A DNA stretch of 64,000 nt from Bretschneidera sinensis (lineage: Eukaryota > Streptophyta > Magnoliopsida > Brassicales > Akaniaceae). Below, one piece after another: positions 1 through 11,794 of the stretch. A program made the position numbers and the translations under genes. The notes under the pieces were generated by a model, which was given only the letters and a program-made list of their open reading frames with translations, had not been told where the DNA came from and did not search any database. Positions within the stretch are counted from its first letter, which is position 1. The number at the start of each line of letters is the position of its first letter. The DNA lies in assembly GCA_023935145.1 (NCBI GenBank), contig CM043699.1, forward strand, positions 68,364,638 to 68,428,637. The letters are read 5' to 3'.

Positions 1-1902
1 GGCACTTATCACGGGTAGCAGAGAAAGAGAAGGAATATTTTTTTGTTCTTACTACTCTAGCAGCACTAGTAGTAACTGAAAGCCCAAAAAAGAAGAAAGA
101 TCCCCAAATGATACAGAGAAGAACTACAGCCCCAGTTGAAGTGTGATATCTCCCATGGAATGCATCATAGATTATCTGTGCTGGTACAAGTGCCCCAGCT
201 GTCTCATTGTTTACATCATACAAATAGTTGGGATACTGCATTCCAAATTACAGATTTGATTTCAAATTCCAAATTAAGGGTTTGTTTGGTTAAAGAGAAA
301 AAGTGTACCTGGATGCTGAAAGTAAGGGCTAAATTATAAGCCCATCCAAACACTGATATGATCCCAATACTAGAAAGAATGGCAAGAGGACCATTTTTAT
401 CTGCTCCTTTGGTTTCTTCAGTTAAATGGGCGGCTGCAACGTAGCCATACAGACAGAAGTTGCTCAAAAGTAATGATAGAATCACTGCATATGGGTAGCT
501 GCTTATTCCAGTTGACTCGGGCGATGTTTCAAAATGAGTGAACACATAAGAAGCTGGTTTTGTTTCTCGTGCAACCAGAGGAAGCATTATGATTACGATA
601 AAACCACCGATCACCTGCAATTGTTTTTTTGGTCCGTGGATTGATTAGAACTCGTTTGGGAGAGTTAATAAAATGATTTTTGCTTTTTAAAAATAGAAAT
701 TAAATCAAACACTTTTAAAAAGTTAATGAAATGGTTTTTGTATTTAAAAAATTTAAATGTCTTTAAAATAAAAACTGAATAAAAAGTATACTGAAGCAAA
801 TTAAACCTATATATAGCTTCTTTTATGATGTGAATGTAAAGATGACAAAAGAGTAGAAACAACTTATTTTCTGAATAAAAAGTATACTGAATCAAATTAA
901 AATTTTGGCATGTGAAGGCTTTTAAACTTTTAAATCTATACTATACTTCAAGTTGAACCCATTTTTGGATTGTTCTTTGGTGATGTGAGACGTGTCTTCA
1001 TCGGCAGCATTGAGCGGGTTCTGTGCTAGTGTAGAAGTTCGTATAATTAGAAAAGAAAAAAAATACTGACCTGCCAGCACACAGAAATTATGTCAAGGAA
1101 TGCAATAACTTGTAGGGAGAATTTGTTGAGAACTGCCCATATGATGGTGAGACATATATACATACACAAGAAGCGAAATAACGTCCACCTTTGTTCGTTC
1201 CCGTTGATAAAAGAATGATAATCTGCAATGTCTGCGACCCTGAATATGCCTAATTTCCAATGAAGCTAGATTAATAAACTTGAGCTTTTTTTTAGCTTAA
1301 TTAATAGATTAATTTGTCATTGTATAAAAAATATCAGAGTTTCAATTCCACTCAAATCAAATATGAAAGAAAATGAGACGAAAACATTAACTCTCAAGTC
1401 CAATTTAAAAAGAAAATACAAAATTATTTGACATGTAGATAATGATGCCTGTAACTGTACCTGAACACCGATTATAAGACCAATAGTCTCAAGCCAAGCA
1501 CAGCACCATGATGCAAATGGACCCCACTTAGGTCCGGCCAAATGAGCAGCCCAAAAGTAGAGGGAACCAGTTGTCTGTATGTTGTCCAATTAAGACCAAC
1601 CCTCATACTATTAGTAAATTAACATGTGGACAGGAAAATATACTGATATCTGAGGGATAGCTTGAAAGGAAAATATTGTACAGGGAAAGAGGAGCATATT
1701 TCAGCCATGGCAATTCCAACAAACCAGGTGAAAAATGTGACTACAACCCATCCCCATATCAGGCTTGCAGGTCCTGCGTAACGCAAGCTGAGTTCCAGTG
1801 AAAACAGCCATGCTTGAAAATGTTATTGCAAGCGTCTTGAAGAAATTCTGCAATACAAGACAACATCTATAAGTATATATTAAGATGTATATATGATCAG
1901 TT

Positions 1903-1960
<58 letters not shown>

Positions 1961-2031
1961 ATTTAAACCATTTCTCTTCTCAGTTCTTGCTTGTATCCAA
2001 GCTCGTTGAGGCGCTTTTCACCGGAATCCAT
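1..2031 (-). pseudogene. BAT1: BAT1-like amino-acid/GABA permease, broken and truncated by window edge
   Basis: APC-superfamily membrane transporter related to the plant bidirectional amino-acid transporter BAT1 (GABA permease). Six exons with GT-AG borders can be placed on the minus strand: 2031-1969 (ATG start, MDSGEKRLNELGYKQELRR), 1847-1682, 1574-1461 (TTGSLYFWAAHLAGPKWG), 1249-1071, 614-309 (ends ALTFSIQ) and 235-53 (ends TTSAARV). The rest lies beyond position 1. Two exons are not multiples of the expected length. Exon 2 lacks about 17 nt between FTG and the S-L-R-Y-A-G segment. Exon 4 lacks about 13 nt between YFA and the LCMYI segment. Both losses shift the frame, and the WWQ motif reads CWQ. 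The first intron holds a long TA repeat. Family assignment is strong because several long blocks match known family members; pseudogene status is inferred from the two frame-breaking deletions. Lengths are by hand comparison with remembered family sequence, so they may be off by a base or two. Confidence 0.85.
1906..1957. repeat. (TA)n microsatellite in BAT1-like intron 1
   Basis: An uninterrupted run of about 26 TA units in the first intron of the permease pseudogene, between the exon 1 donor at 1968 and the exon 2 acceptor at 1848. Long TA tracts are common in plant introns and are unstable in length. Confidence 0.95.
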
Positions 2032-2104
2032 TTCTAGTGCTATATGGGATTCCACTCTGCTTGAAGCCTAATTACAAAAACTAGCTCAAATTACCAAAAC
2101 TCAT

Positions 2105-2107
<3 letters not shown>

Positions 2108-2159
<52 letters not shown>
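2108..2159. repeat. Compound (CT)n(TA)n microsatellite
   Basis: About 15 CT units followed directly by about 11 TA units, just upstream of the permease start codon at 2031. In plants, CT/GA tracts are frequent in promoters and 5' leaders, so this could be part of the former promoter; that role is inferred from position only. Confidence 0.95.
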
Positions 2160-3849
2160 GTGAACCATCACAGAAGACCAGCCTTCCCAATTTTTTTGGC
2201 TGGTTGCAGAAGAAGACAGGTTGTTTTGAATTTTTCATCTTCTCAAATCAGTCAGTCACCAATATGGATTAAAAAAGAAAACAGGATAGTGGAAGAGGAA
2301 TTAGTCATGGTCATACAGTGTAAGATGGAAACTCGGTATATTATATATATCCCACGTCAAGAAAAAATAGCACTTTAAGATAAAGAGTATAAATTGGAAG
2401 AGTAATTATTGAATCCCAATAATGGATAAAATTAATCAACAAAGATTTCAAAATGATGTTTGTAAATAGATGTTAGTTTGTAATTGAATAAGTTTAAAAA
2501 ATTCTTCACTTTTTCAAAAGAAGATTAAAAGAAATACCATTTAATTATAATTTTTTTTAAAAATATAAAAAAAAATTCTACAACAACTGAGCGCATTGTA
2601 ATTATAATATTGAAGCTTTATAGTGGATGTAGTGAAAAAATGTTACGACCACATCAATTTTTATGTGTTTTAGCTCCTCTTTGATTTTAGATTCTTGGCT
2701 CGATCGTGCACCTACTAATTAGTCAACAATATCTGCAGTCATCAAGATTGTAACAAAAAACTTAAGAAAACTTTTTGTGACTCCTTAATGTTTTCCATTC
2801 TCTTTGTTGTCTTGACTTAGACTTGTTTAGTCCACGTGATGGCCAAAAATTCAGCAAAGGCCGTTGGAAAGTTTGAATTTTCGGTTACTCTAAAATTTAA
2901 GTACTATAAATAACTAAAAAGTTTGAATTTTTCATTTCATTTATAGCCGCCATACGTATTTTTTTCCAATATTGTTAAGATGACGATTTTACAGTAGCAT
3001 TGTGGTAGCCCATTTGATTCATGAACATAATTATAATGGGATAAAATTAGAATTAACTTAATATAGAATAAATGAGAGTTAAAAAGTTAATACCCTAATC
3101 TAATGCTTGATTCATAAGATTGCTGGATTAATACTAAAGTGGGATAAGAAATATATTAGCATCCTTAACCATCTCTAATTTATTCACAAACCTTAAAATT
3201 TAATCATCAGCATTATTATTATTTTTATTATTAATTATAATAATAATAAATAATAGTTATTATTAAATTATTATTTTTATCATCATAATTACAATAATAA
3301 TAATTATTATTATCACTTTGGTTGATCAAGTGTCTATTGACCCTGAATGATTTTGATAGTGAAAAAATCTTAATTAAGCACTAATGAATATTATTTAGGT
3401 GATACAGATTGTTAATAGTGCTTATCATCAAAGGAGATCAAGATTGTACACATTGATGAATTAAAGTGATGATCTCAAAAGTTAAGAAGCTCTCCAAAAG
3501 ATCAAATTCAAGGAGAATAATTGAAATGCAACTTCATTATCGTCCTTGATTAGCCTTTTCAAATATCCAATTTTCTCCAGATCTTGGAACCCCTTTAATA
3601 GTCCAAAAAAAGTTGTATAACTTAAAGAACTATCTTGAGCTTGTAACAATTGTGATCTTGTAGTAGATCGAGTAACACTCTTTGTAATCTACCACTTTTT
3701 CTTGGACTACTTCTTAGAAGAAGAATACTTTGAAAAAAGCTCACATAACGGCACATCCATCGAAACTAAAGGTTATCTGTAGAGGCAACATGCTGCAAAC
3801 CATTAGTGGAGAGAAGAAACTCAGCCTCATTGTTTGCTTGTTGCGCATT
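2160..3849. other. AT-rich intergenic DNA, no gene seen
   Basis: I see no coding region, RNA gene or bounded mobile element here. The stretch is strongly AT-rich. At about 3205-3315 there is a mixed ATT/TAA repeat whose two halves are largely complementary and could fold on themselves. Part of it must have been promoter of the permease gene when that was active. Confidence 0.6.
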
Positions 3850-3857
3850 ACCTGAAC

Positions 3858-4050
3858 TAGGGGTGGACTCGACCTAAATCAAGCTTGAATTCTAAGGTGT
3901 TCTAGCTCGTCTCAACTCAAAATAAAAGGGGTTTAAGCTCGAGCTCGATAATAAAACAAGCCCATTCGAGTCCAAGCTCGAGCTCGAGCCTGAGCTTTGG
4001 ATTGTCCATTCAAGCTCGAGCCTGGATTCTAATTTTAATAAAAAAATATT

Positions 4051-4089
<39 letters not shown>

Positions 4090-4262
4090 CTCGAGCTTGA
4101 TAATACTTTATTGAACCGATCGCGAGCCTTGTGAACCAAATAGTAAGATATTTGGGCTCTACTTGATAACATAAAGCCTATTTTTCAGGCTCAAGTTCAG
4201 CTCAAAGCTCGACAAACCGAGCTCTGACTGAGCTCAAATAGCTCAATTTGAGTCCATCCCTA
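3858..4262. mobile_element. hAT-type MITE with terminal inverted repeats
   Basis: A 405-bp non-coding element with matching ends: TAGGGGTGGACTC at the left and its near-perfect inverse, GAGTCCATCCCTA, at the right (one mismatch in 13). It is flanked by ACCTGAAC (3850-3857) and CCCTGGAC (4263-4270), an 8-bp target duplication with 6 of 8 bases still matching; 8-bp duplications are typical of hAT transposons. The interior is rich in CTCGAGCTCGAGC-like self-complementary runs and holds a TA microsatellite at about 4056-4086. There is no transposase, so it would depend on an autonomous hAT element elsewhere. Confidence 0.8.
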
Positions 4263-4270
4263 CCCTGGAC

Positions 4271-5372
4271 CATCAACATAAGGTTTTTATATAACATCTT
4301 GAATAGCCTTAGATGCTTCCAAATCTCCAGAACGTTGTAAGGATTCATCGTCAATCTAGACATGAGCCTTGTCAATGATATACTCCTGGTCAAATACTTG
4401 CAAGTCCTTCAAAAGAGAAAAGAGTTTTATGGCTAATAGGGATAGACAGCAAAACACGGATGGAAGAACTAGGGTATAGGCTAGAACTGAGTGGTGTTGC
4501 TGAGAGGGTTGCACTATAGGATTTTGGTGAGGGTGCAACAAGAGATAATAAAGGAGCAAAAATTTGATTTTCCACCTCTTTCCCTCATGCTGGTATATGG
4601 AAAGATAGAAAATGAAGGAAATCAGGTGAGTTTGGAAAGTAAACTCAACACCTAAAAGTCCACAAGTTTCTGATTTATGTTACAAAATTTACAAGATCTT
4701 ATGTTGTAAATAATATTAACTCAGTGGTTATTGATGTTGCAGTATCATATAGTGTAAAATAACCCTAAGATCATAGACCAATCAAATATTTCCATGTGGC
4801 ATTCAAGGAAAATGGCAAACAATAAAATCCTACCTAAAGGAAATAGGATCGTTTCGCTTCCTAAACCTAATCACAATAGAAATCCTAGTTCTACGAGAAC
4901 AAGATAGTATAAGGGTACTAATCCTAATAGGACTAATGTCCCTTCATATCTCAGGTATCTTACAACTCTCTTGTTCTCTCAAATTCTAAATATTCTCTAC
5001 TTGAGTACTAACTTGAGCGCCAAAGAGTACCCTCGAAAAACCTAGCTCTGGGGGAATTCCCTATTTTATGTGTTTTTGTATGCACAAGTGTTTATACAAT
5101 CGTTGGGCAGATTTTTGTTATCAATATAGTAGAATATCAATCTAAAGGTCTTATGAGTAGTAGTGAATAATGTAATGATATTGATAGGAAGAGAACAAGA
5201 TGAAGCAATAATTAATTTATTACCCTCGATTTACCATTGAGATAACAAAACAATTTGGGCTTATTTGTCCATTAAAATTGGGACATAATGTTAACTTGTG
5301 CCTAAAGTGTGACATGTTAACATTTTTCATTATCAAATACTAATTGTTTATTATCAAATACTAACACACTTT
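4271..5372. other. Intergenic DNA, possible old LTR remnant
   Basis: No supported gene. The part around 4960-5060, with CT-rich sequence followed by ACTTGAGCGCCAAAGAGTA and a GGGGGAATTCCC stretch, resembles the U5 region of Ty3/Tat-type LTRs as I remember them, but I find neither partner LTR nor clean ends. Short open frames at 4202-4575 on the minus strand match nothing I recognise. Confidence 0.35.
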
Positions 5373-6935
5373 TGGTAGTATACCCTACAAGCCATTGACA
5401 TTTGATGTATAGGGATATTATTTGTAGAACAATCATATTCAAATTATTATAATAGTTTGTGGCAGGTCTATTTATCATGAATATTTGTTTAATTACATTG
5501 TCATGATTAAGTCAATAGAGTAAGCAATGGAGATAGGATTATGATGAGATCATAATTTTGAGACCTAGTCTTCTTGAAAGCTTTTATCTCAAATATTCTT
5601 GGTCGTAGGATACTAATTGGACGAATAGTAATCCCAATAGACTGGTACATACTATGTTTGTTCAATTGGGAGGATGACTGGTCTCAATGTCACTTGTGTG
5701 GTAGACACTAAAACAATTATGTAGCTGCTCATTGAAGAGTGAGTTTATTGAACATGACTCGACTTAGAACACCTAATAGGGTTTTACTTGCCTACCAATT
5801 GATAGTTCTTATGTTACAGTTGTGCAAGTAATCCTTAGACTTGAGTCACCATGGTTATCTTGTATACGACTTATTATACTTTGATGCTATTCATGGATCA
5901 TTAATTGGTAGTAACTAGGTCTAATGTATTTCATATAGAGGTATGCGAGTGTAAAATAAGGGATCTATCACTCCTAAGCAAAATGAGAGAATGTCTTATG
6001 TGATCTACTAAGATATAATTCGGGAAGTTCCTTGGCCAAGGCAGGGTGAAAATTAGAAAGGATTTTCTAGTTTCACTATAGGAATTATATTCTTGTGATT
6101 CAGACACATAATATTAATGTTAAGGGTTTGATAGTAATTCCATACCCAAATTAGCTTAATCGGGACAATAGATGATGAAATGATTGAATTGCACGGTAAC
6201 TGATTACAGAAAAGCTCAAGATTTCACAACCAAATTCACACTATCTAGGTAGTCATGATATGCAGCTAGGTGTCACTCAAGATTTTAGAAGCCCTAAGAA
6301 TTAATTTAATAGACAATTAATTAATTCTTATAAAAGGGAGAATCAAAAAGAGTTTTGATTCAAAATAAATTAGAACAAGTTTTAATTAATTAGAAAGGGT
6401 TCCAATTGTAATTTCATAAAATTAATGGCCTACAACTAGATTAATTTGAACCTAAAGGGTCACACAAAAAGGGCAATGTATAATTAAAAAATAATTGTAG
6501 GAGTTTAGTTTGCAATTACTAGTTTGTTGCTTCTAACCCTAACACTATAAATATTTTATCAGTGTACAAATTTTTGCAAGCACATTATTCTACACACAAG
6601 TTTCTCTTAAGAGATTTTAGGTTCCTCTATTTCCAAAGAGGGAAAAATCATAGAGAGAAATCATAATTCAATATTTGAAATGTGTGAACTTTCTTTAGAG
6701 ATCGCATACTTTTGTGATTGTTGTGGATTCAAGATAGGCATATTGGAAAATTCGAACATATTGTAGAATTTAAACAAAACAATTACAGAGAGTCAAGAGC
6801 ACAACAAATCAAATGTAATATTTCTATCCTTGAATGTTCTTGATGTTGTACATAAATCATAAGGTGATTAATGGTTTATAGGAATCAATAGAAAATTTTA
6901 AAATTTCACTGCATTTTCTATATTTATTTCCTTTA
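5373..6935 (+). repeat. 5' LTR of the old copia element
   Basis: Starts TGGTAGTATACCCTACAAGC, close to a copia LTR start I recognise from other plants, and ends about 2 bp before a degenerate tRNA-iMet primer site. There is no second LTR in the window for comparison, so both borders are inferred from the start motif and the PBS. TATA-like sequence (ACTATAAATATTT) lies at about 6543-6556. Confidence 0.6.
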
Positions 6936-6937
6936 AG

Positions 6938-6950
6938 TTGTATTAGAGCC
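6938..6950 (+). other. Primer binding site (tRNA-iMet), degenerate
   Basis: TTGTATTAGAGCC differs at two positions from the TGGTATCAGAGCC site that pairs with initiator tRNA-Met. Intact copies of the latter occur at 32597, 34999 and 42177 in this window. It follows the LTR end by 2 bp. Confidence 0.7.
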
Positions 6951-8991
6951 ATCCTTATGATTTATATAGGACATGGTAGTTTATTGTTATGGTTGTAAAA
7001 GATTTGATATTTAAATTTTAAATATTTCAAATTAATAATATAAAAGTTATATTAGGGTTTATTAAACCATAGAATAAGAAAATTAAAGAATGTATTTTTG
7101 ATTTGATTATCGTCATGTGATAATGATAAAAGTATTGTGGATTATTTTTGGACAATTTAAATCAATGGAGATTGATTACAAAGAAGAAAAAAAATACGAT
7201 GGAAATATGATTTTGCATCAAAGAAAAATTGTTTTGGATGAAAAATCGTGAAAATTCTGTGAAAACCTGAAGCAAAATAAATTTTCTAGTTAAACTTCAA
7301 ACGAGCATAATTTATTCATTTTAAATCGGATTGAGAAGTTTTCAAAGAAGTTAGAAAGATATGGATGTATAGTTTCATATACCACTAATATTTCCTCAAA
7401 ATTCTAAGTATTGTTTATGCTATAATTAAAAAAAACCAAACAAGATTCCAATAAAAAAAAGTTTTTTCGAAATTGGTTGTTTTTGCTCGTTCTTGAGTTT
7501 CTCAATTTGTTTTGACTTGGAATCAAAATTCAAATTTTATTACATCAAATAAATTCTTTTTTGTTATCAAAAATTATATTTTTAGTTAATTAAGAATTAT
7601 TCTTAATTTTGAAATAAATTTTTAAGAATTTGGAGTTTGATTTGGAATTGGAACTCTTAAATCCTTATTGCATTAGAATTAAGAATTCTAGTGAATAAGA
7701 AATTCAAATCTTATTTGGAATAGGATTAGAAAAGTCTTGGAAACCTAATTTTATTAGAATAAGTAATATTGGAATTAAAGCAAAAACTAGAATAATTTAC
7801 TTTTAAATTCTATATACGCAATATGATTGTATGTATGTTCAAATATGGGCGATTATGGATTTAAGATGAAATAATTGAGTTATGTGATTGGTTGTTATTC
7901 AATATTATTGAATGTATGGTTGTTATTTTATGGGTTGTGATATTTATTCTCTATTTTTTTAGATATATAATTTTAAATGAGGTTTGTATACCATGCCTCT
8001 CTTTTATTTCTGGTTGTAGAATTCTATCTCCCTTTTATTGTAACTCCCATTGATTTTGAATCAAGGTTTCTTATTGATTATGTAATATAATTAGTAAAAA
8101 TAGTTTGATAGGAGTAAATAGGGTTTTTTCAAGGAAAGCTGGAGGATGATCGAGTGCGCAAGGAAGCAATGGAGGTCCATTTGAAAATTGCAAGAACCAT
8201 TATGTGGGAATTGGTTAAAGATATTATAGAACCCTAAATTATGACTAATGATTCACTTAGTGACTCAAGTCAATCATGCACAAAAGTCCATAATCACCCA
8301 GAGTCATATTTTATTTGATTTTATATGATGTATGTGATGCATGTTTAAATTAAATAATGAGACTAAAGACCAATTAAACTCCCTCATGAAAGTAATTACT
8401 ATTAAGTTGTAATGAAGAGATATTATGAATGTTTTATCGTGGCCTCCCACCATTGTAGTTATATATGAGATCTACTATTCTAAGTGAGTTTTGTCATAGA
8501 TATGTAGGACTTACATTATGGGAGATTTATGATGCCCTATTAAATAAATGATATAACGAGGTAAAAAACTAAATGGTCCAAGAAACTATCATGTGAGGGC
8601 TCATTGGTATAATCACCTACACCTGTGAAAATGGTGGGTCTGACTTAACTAGATTATATTGTCCAAGAAACCATCATGTGAGGATGATATATTTTAAAGG
8701 CCAGAGGAATGATTAGGAATCATATGAGATGTAAATTTATAACTGTTATTTACCTGTTAAAGGTTTATTATAGCCAAAAAAACTATTATGTGAGGCTATT
8801 TTAAATGAGTAAAGGGATCTTAATCCCCACTAGGAGACCTTCCAACGGGATCACCGGAATATCATACAAAGGGATTATGGAATTCAAAAAGAATAGTGGA
8901 AGGTACCAATATGATTAAAGACCAAATCTATTGTTGGATAATAAAATTGAATATATACTAATTTTCTGCTATTGTTGACTTGTAGATCACA
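6951..8991 (+). other. Untranslated leader of the old copia element
   Basis: About 2 kb of AT-rich non-coding DNA between the PBS and the gag start. A phrase close to CCAAGAAACYATCATGTGAGG occurs three times (about 8577-8598, 8663-8684 and 8775-8795). No open frame of note. Confidence 0.55.
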
Positions 8992-9613
8992 ATGACTAAA
9001 ATCAATCCACTATCTAGAATTCTTGATATCAACAAAATCAATGGGAAAAATTTCCTGGACTAGCTACAGAACTTGAGAATCATTCTTAATTCTGAGAAAA
9101 TTTGCTATATTCTTGATCAAATGCTTATAGCAAGTGTTGTTGAGAATGTAGTGGAAGAGGTCACTGCTTTCGATATGTGGCAAGAAAATGACATGAATGC
9201 TAGATGCTACATTATAGCATCAATGGATACTGGAAGAAAATCACAATGATCACCTTGTAAGATTAAAAGGACAAACTTTGAAAGTAATGTCTGAGTTATT
9301 ACTTGTTGATATTAACTTATTAACTAAAGAATCTTTACATGAGTATTAGATACCAACTATGGTTCTCACATTTGCAAATGGTTACAAGTGCTAAGAAGAA
9401 ACAGAAAGCAAAGTAAAAGAAAAGTCAATCTTCACCTTGAAAATGTAGCAAGTGTTATTGCGTTAGCCGAAGAAACTTCTTACTTAGCTTTACCATGTTG
9501 AATTGGATGGTCGAATATTACATATTGATCAACAAAGTAATAAAAAGAAAAGAGATGAAATTAATCCTTCATATGTATGGAATCTCAAAATTGGTCATAT
9601 CAATGAGAGTAGG
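8992..9613 (+). pseudogene. copia gag relic and start of gag-pre-integrase
   Basis: Gag would form the particle that packages the element's RNA. The frame opens MTKINPLSRILDIN and runs through LRIILNSEKICYILDQ, a block typical of plant copia Gag N-termini. A TAG at 9061-9063 stands where the family has tryptophan (TGG to TAG). After about 9248 the frame is lost; a KCSKC-like remnant may be the zinc knuckle. From about 9573 the sequence reads WNLKIGHINES, the start of the GAG_pre-integrase domain, and is then cut by the element at 9614. The remainder is at 15322. Confidence 0.7.
9609..9613. repeat. Target site duplication GTAGG, left
   Basis: GTAGG directly left of the gag-only element; the identical GTAGG lies at 15317-15321 directly right of it. 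This fixes the element's borders to the base. Confidence 0.95.
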
Positions 9614-10915
9614 TGTTGTGCGATAATATACCTAAATAAATAGGTGAATGATCGGACTTTGTTTTACTTGCAAGTGCACAAGGTCAACAGTGTAGTATAG
9701 TGTGCGAATGCAAGATCATCTCCACAGGGATTGATAAAGTTCAATTTAGAATTATATTCGCAATATAAAAAGATAGAAATAATAAAAGCGTTGAGAAATA
9801 ATAAAGATAAAATACTAAGGATAAAGACGTAGGGACTTGATATCCACCACTAATTATGCTACCACAATATAACAGTATGCCAATGCTTTATTCATGCCAT
9901 GTATACCTACTGGTTGCCAACCTAAGGGCATGGTATCTACTCCTTAAGCTATTGATTTCCCTAAGCAACGAGTTAGGCATGGTATCTACTCTAACTCTTT
10001 TCTTCCTTAAGGGATTCAGCATGGTATCTGCTTGAGTTGTTCCTTAAGAAAACATAAGTACTACGGAAATCGACAACCACATGAGACCTAGGGCATGGTA
10101 TCTACTCCCGGTTTCCCATGTTGATTAACCCGGGTATCCGGATAAGATATCTCTTGTTACTAATGTTAGACCCAGGACTTGGTCATCCAAATTGATCTAA
10201 CTAACAAGTCCATACCACATGTATATATTGATCAGACATATACATATGAGGAATTTAAATAAAAGCAGGTATTAATCAAGTTTAAGCAACACAACATAAA
10301 TATCGCAAAGCACCAATACTAAATTTATTGAGTAAACATAATTAGGGCTTCAACCAAGCCCTACTAAGAATTTAATTACACATAATAAAATAAAAAGGAA
10401 AGAAGAAACCCGAGAGAAGAGTCGTCAATTCCGCTCCACGGTCTCCTTCTCCAAGCTAAAGCAAAAGATAAAAGAATGGATCTAAGAAGTGATCCCCCCA
10501 AGAGGTGATGCCTTTTGTGTGTGATTTACAAGTGTATTTATAGGTCTTTGAGAAGTCCTAAGAGGCTCATGAGTTCTTAAACTTTCCTAAAACACAAAAC
10601 TCCTTTATTTCCAAAATAGGGTCATTTCCAAAACAGGGTTCTGCAGTTTACTGTTCACGCCCGTATATGTGCGCTCGATCGCATATATGGTGCGGTCGAT
10701 CGCACAGAGGAGTGCGCTCGATCGCAATCTAGCCAGCAGCTGCTCCAGGACTTCCAGATTTCTTCATTTAAGTGCCAAAAATGCTTCTTTTTCTCCAAGA
10801 CCCTATAAAAACGTGTAAAACACAAAAGTGAAGTAAAATAGACTAAAACATATAGATAAAGAACTTAACAAATGTAAATTAAGGGGCTTAAATATGAATA
10901 TTTAAGCTCCTATCA
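9614..10915 (-). repeat. 3' LTR of gag-only element 1
   Basis: 1302 bp, read on plus from TGTTGTGCGATAATATACC to GCTCCTATCA. On its own strand it starts TGATAGGAGC and ends CGCACAACA. It pairs with 14018-15316. It contains the palindrome array at 10670-10726 and a TATA-like CTATAAATAC on the minus strand at 10543-10534. Several copies of a GGCATGGTATCTACTC phrase occur at about 9926-10110. Confidence 0.95.
10534..10726 (-). promoter_or_regulatory. LTR promoter: palindrome array plus TATA box
   Basis: On the minus strand, CTATAAATAC (10543-10534) looks like the TATA box. About 130 bp upstream are three copies of the palindromic 14-mer (TGCGCTCGATCGCA at about 10670, a GTGCGGTCGATCGCAC variant at about 10690, TGCGCTCGATCGCA at about 10713). 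The same layout recurs in the partner LTR at 14938-15130. A role in transcription is inferred from position and symmetry. Confidence 0.55.
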
Positions 10916-10930
10916 CACCCCCAAACTTAC
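10916..10930 (-). other. Polypurine tract of gag-only element 1
   Basis: On the minus strand GTAAGTTTGGGGGTG abuts the 3' LTR start TGATAGG. This is the expected place and composition of the primer for plus-strand DNA synthesis. Confidence 0.85.
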
Positions 10931-10931
10931 A

Positions 10932-10953
10932 TATTGCTAGTCCCTTAGCAATA
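10932..10953 (-). other. Conserved hairpin beside the PPT
   Basis: TATTGCTA and TAGCAATA form a perfect 8-bp stem around the 6-base loop GTCCCT. The hairpin lies within 2 bp of the PPT. Equivalent hairpins lie at 27523-27541, 50061-50082 and 56774-56792. Confidence 0.7.
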
Positions 10954-11794
10954 CAAAACCAAAAACTAAATGAAAAACAAAGACGCAAAGATAAATCCAA
11001 TGCTCATGGTGTCCAACAAAAGTTTAGGTTTCACACAAAACTATGATGCGCATTCATGAGCAAGCTTAACAAGTATAAACACATCTTTGCAATGAATACG
11101 AGTTTTGAACGCAAATCACTTTCATGAGGCAGGTTAAGACATCACAAGTTTGACTGAGTGTGTGGTGGACTAGCACATAAAATTTTGGGTTTCCAAATAA
11201 TTCTATTGTGTAGTGTTTCGATAACTCAAGATTCACCAAATTTCCTATTAGAATCAACAAAGATGGCATAGATTTTCTTCTTTTCTTTTATTTGTGAGAT
11301 TTTTGCCAAGTTAGTTCCCTTAAGCTTTCTATTTGACTCGTGTAACAAGTGTTTAGCCAATGACTCCCAAACCAGATGGTTTTAGGGCATTAGGTGTAGA
11401 AACACCCCTAAGGGCTTACTAAATCGAGTCAAAAAGGCTACGAAACTAACTGGTCTTAATGTTACCGATCAGAATATTCCACCTTTTGACATGACACTCA
11501 CTGCTTACTGAGGCAAGAGGGCCAGTTACTCAATGGAAAGTTCTTTTTACTGAGGCAAGAGGGCCAGTTACTCAATGGAGAACTAGCTAGGTTGGCATGG
11601 CTCATAGCATACCCCCAAACTTGAACGGATGCACACATTGTCCCTAAAAAATAAAAACTGACGTAATACGGGAAAACAAGAAGTAATAAAAATAAATAAA
11701 TAACAATAAATATAAGAAATAATAAAAATAAAAGGATAAGCTGTGGGGTGCCTCCCATGAGCGTTAAGTTTAACGTCTTCAATCGGACCAAGCC
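10954..11794 (-). other. 3' non-coding region of gag-only element 1
   Basis: No open frame worth reporting. It lines up, by eye about three quarters identical, with 50083-51420 in gag-only element D. It includes a phrase around CAATGACTCCCAAACC, the block GCTTACTGAGGCAAGAGG and a second PPT-like CATACCCCCAAACTTGAAC (11608-11626). A 33-bp unit containing TACTGAGGCAAGAGG is present twice (11505-11537 and 11547-11579). Confidence 0.65.

Noticed and set aside
216..308. Extension of the permease frame beyond ALTFSIQ
   Set aside because: A GT donor follows at 308-307 and family similarity stops there; it is intron read-through.
4202..4575. Overlapping minus-strand frames next to the MITE
   Set aside because: No recognisable domain, stops between blocks, and part of the frame lies inside the MITE.
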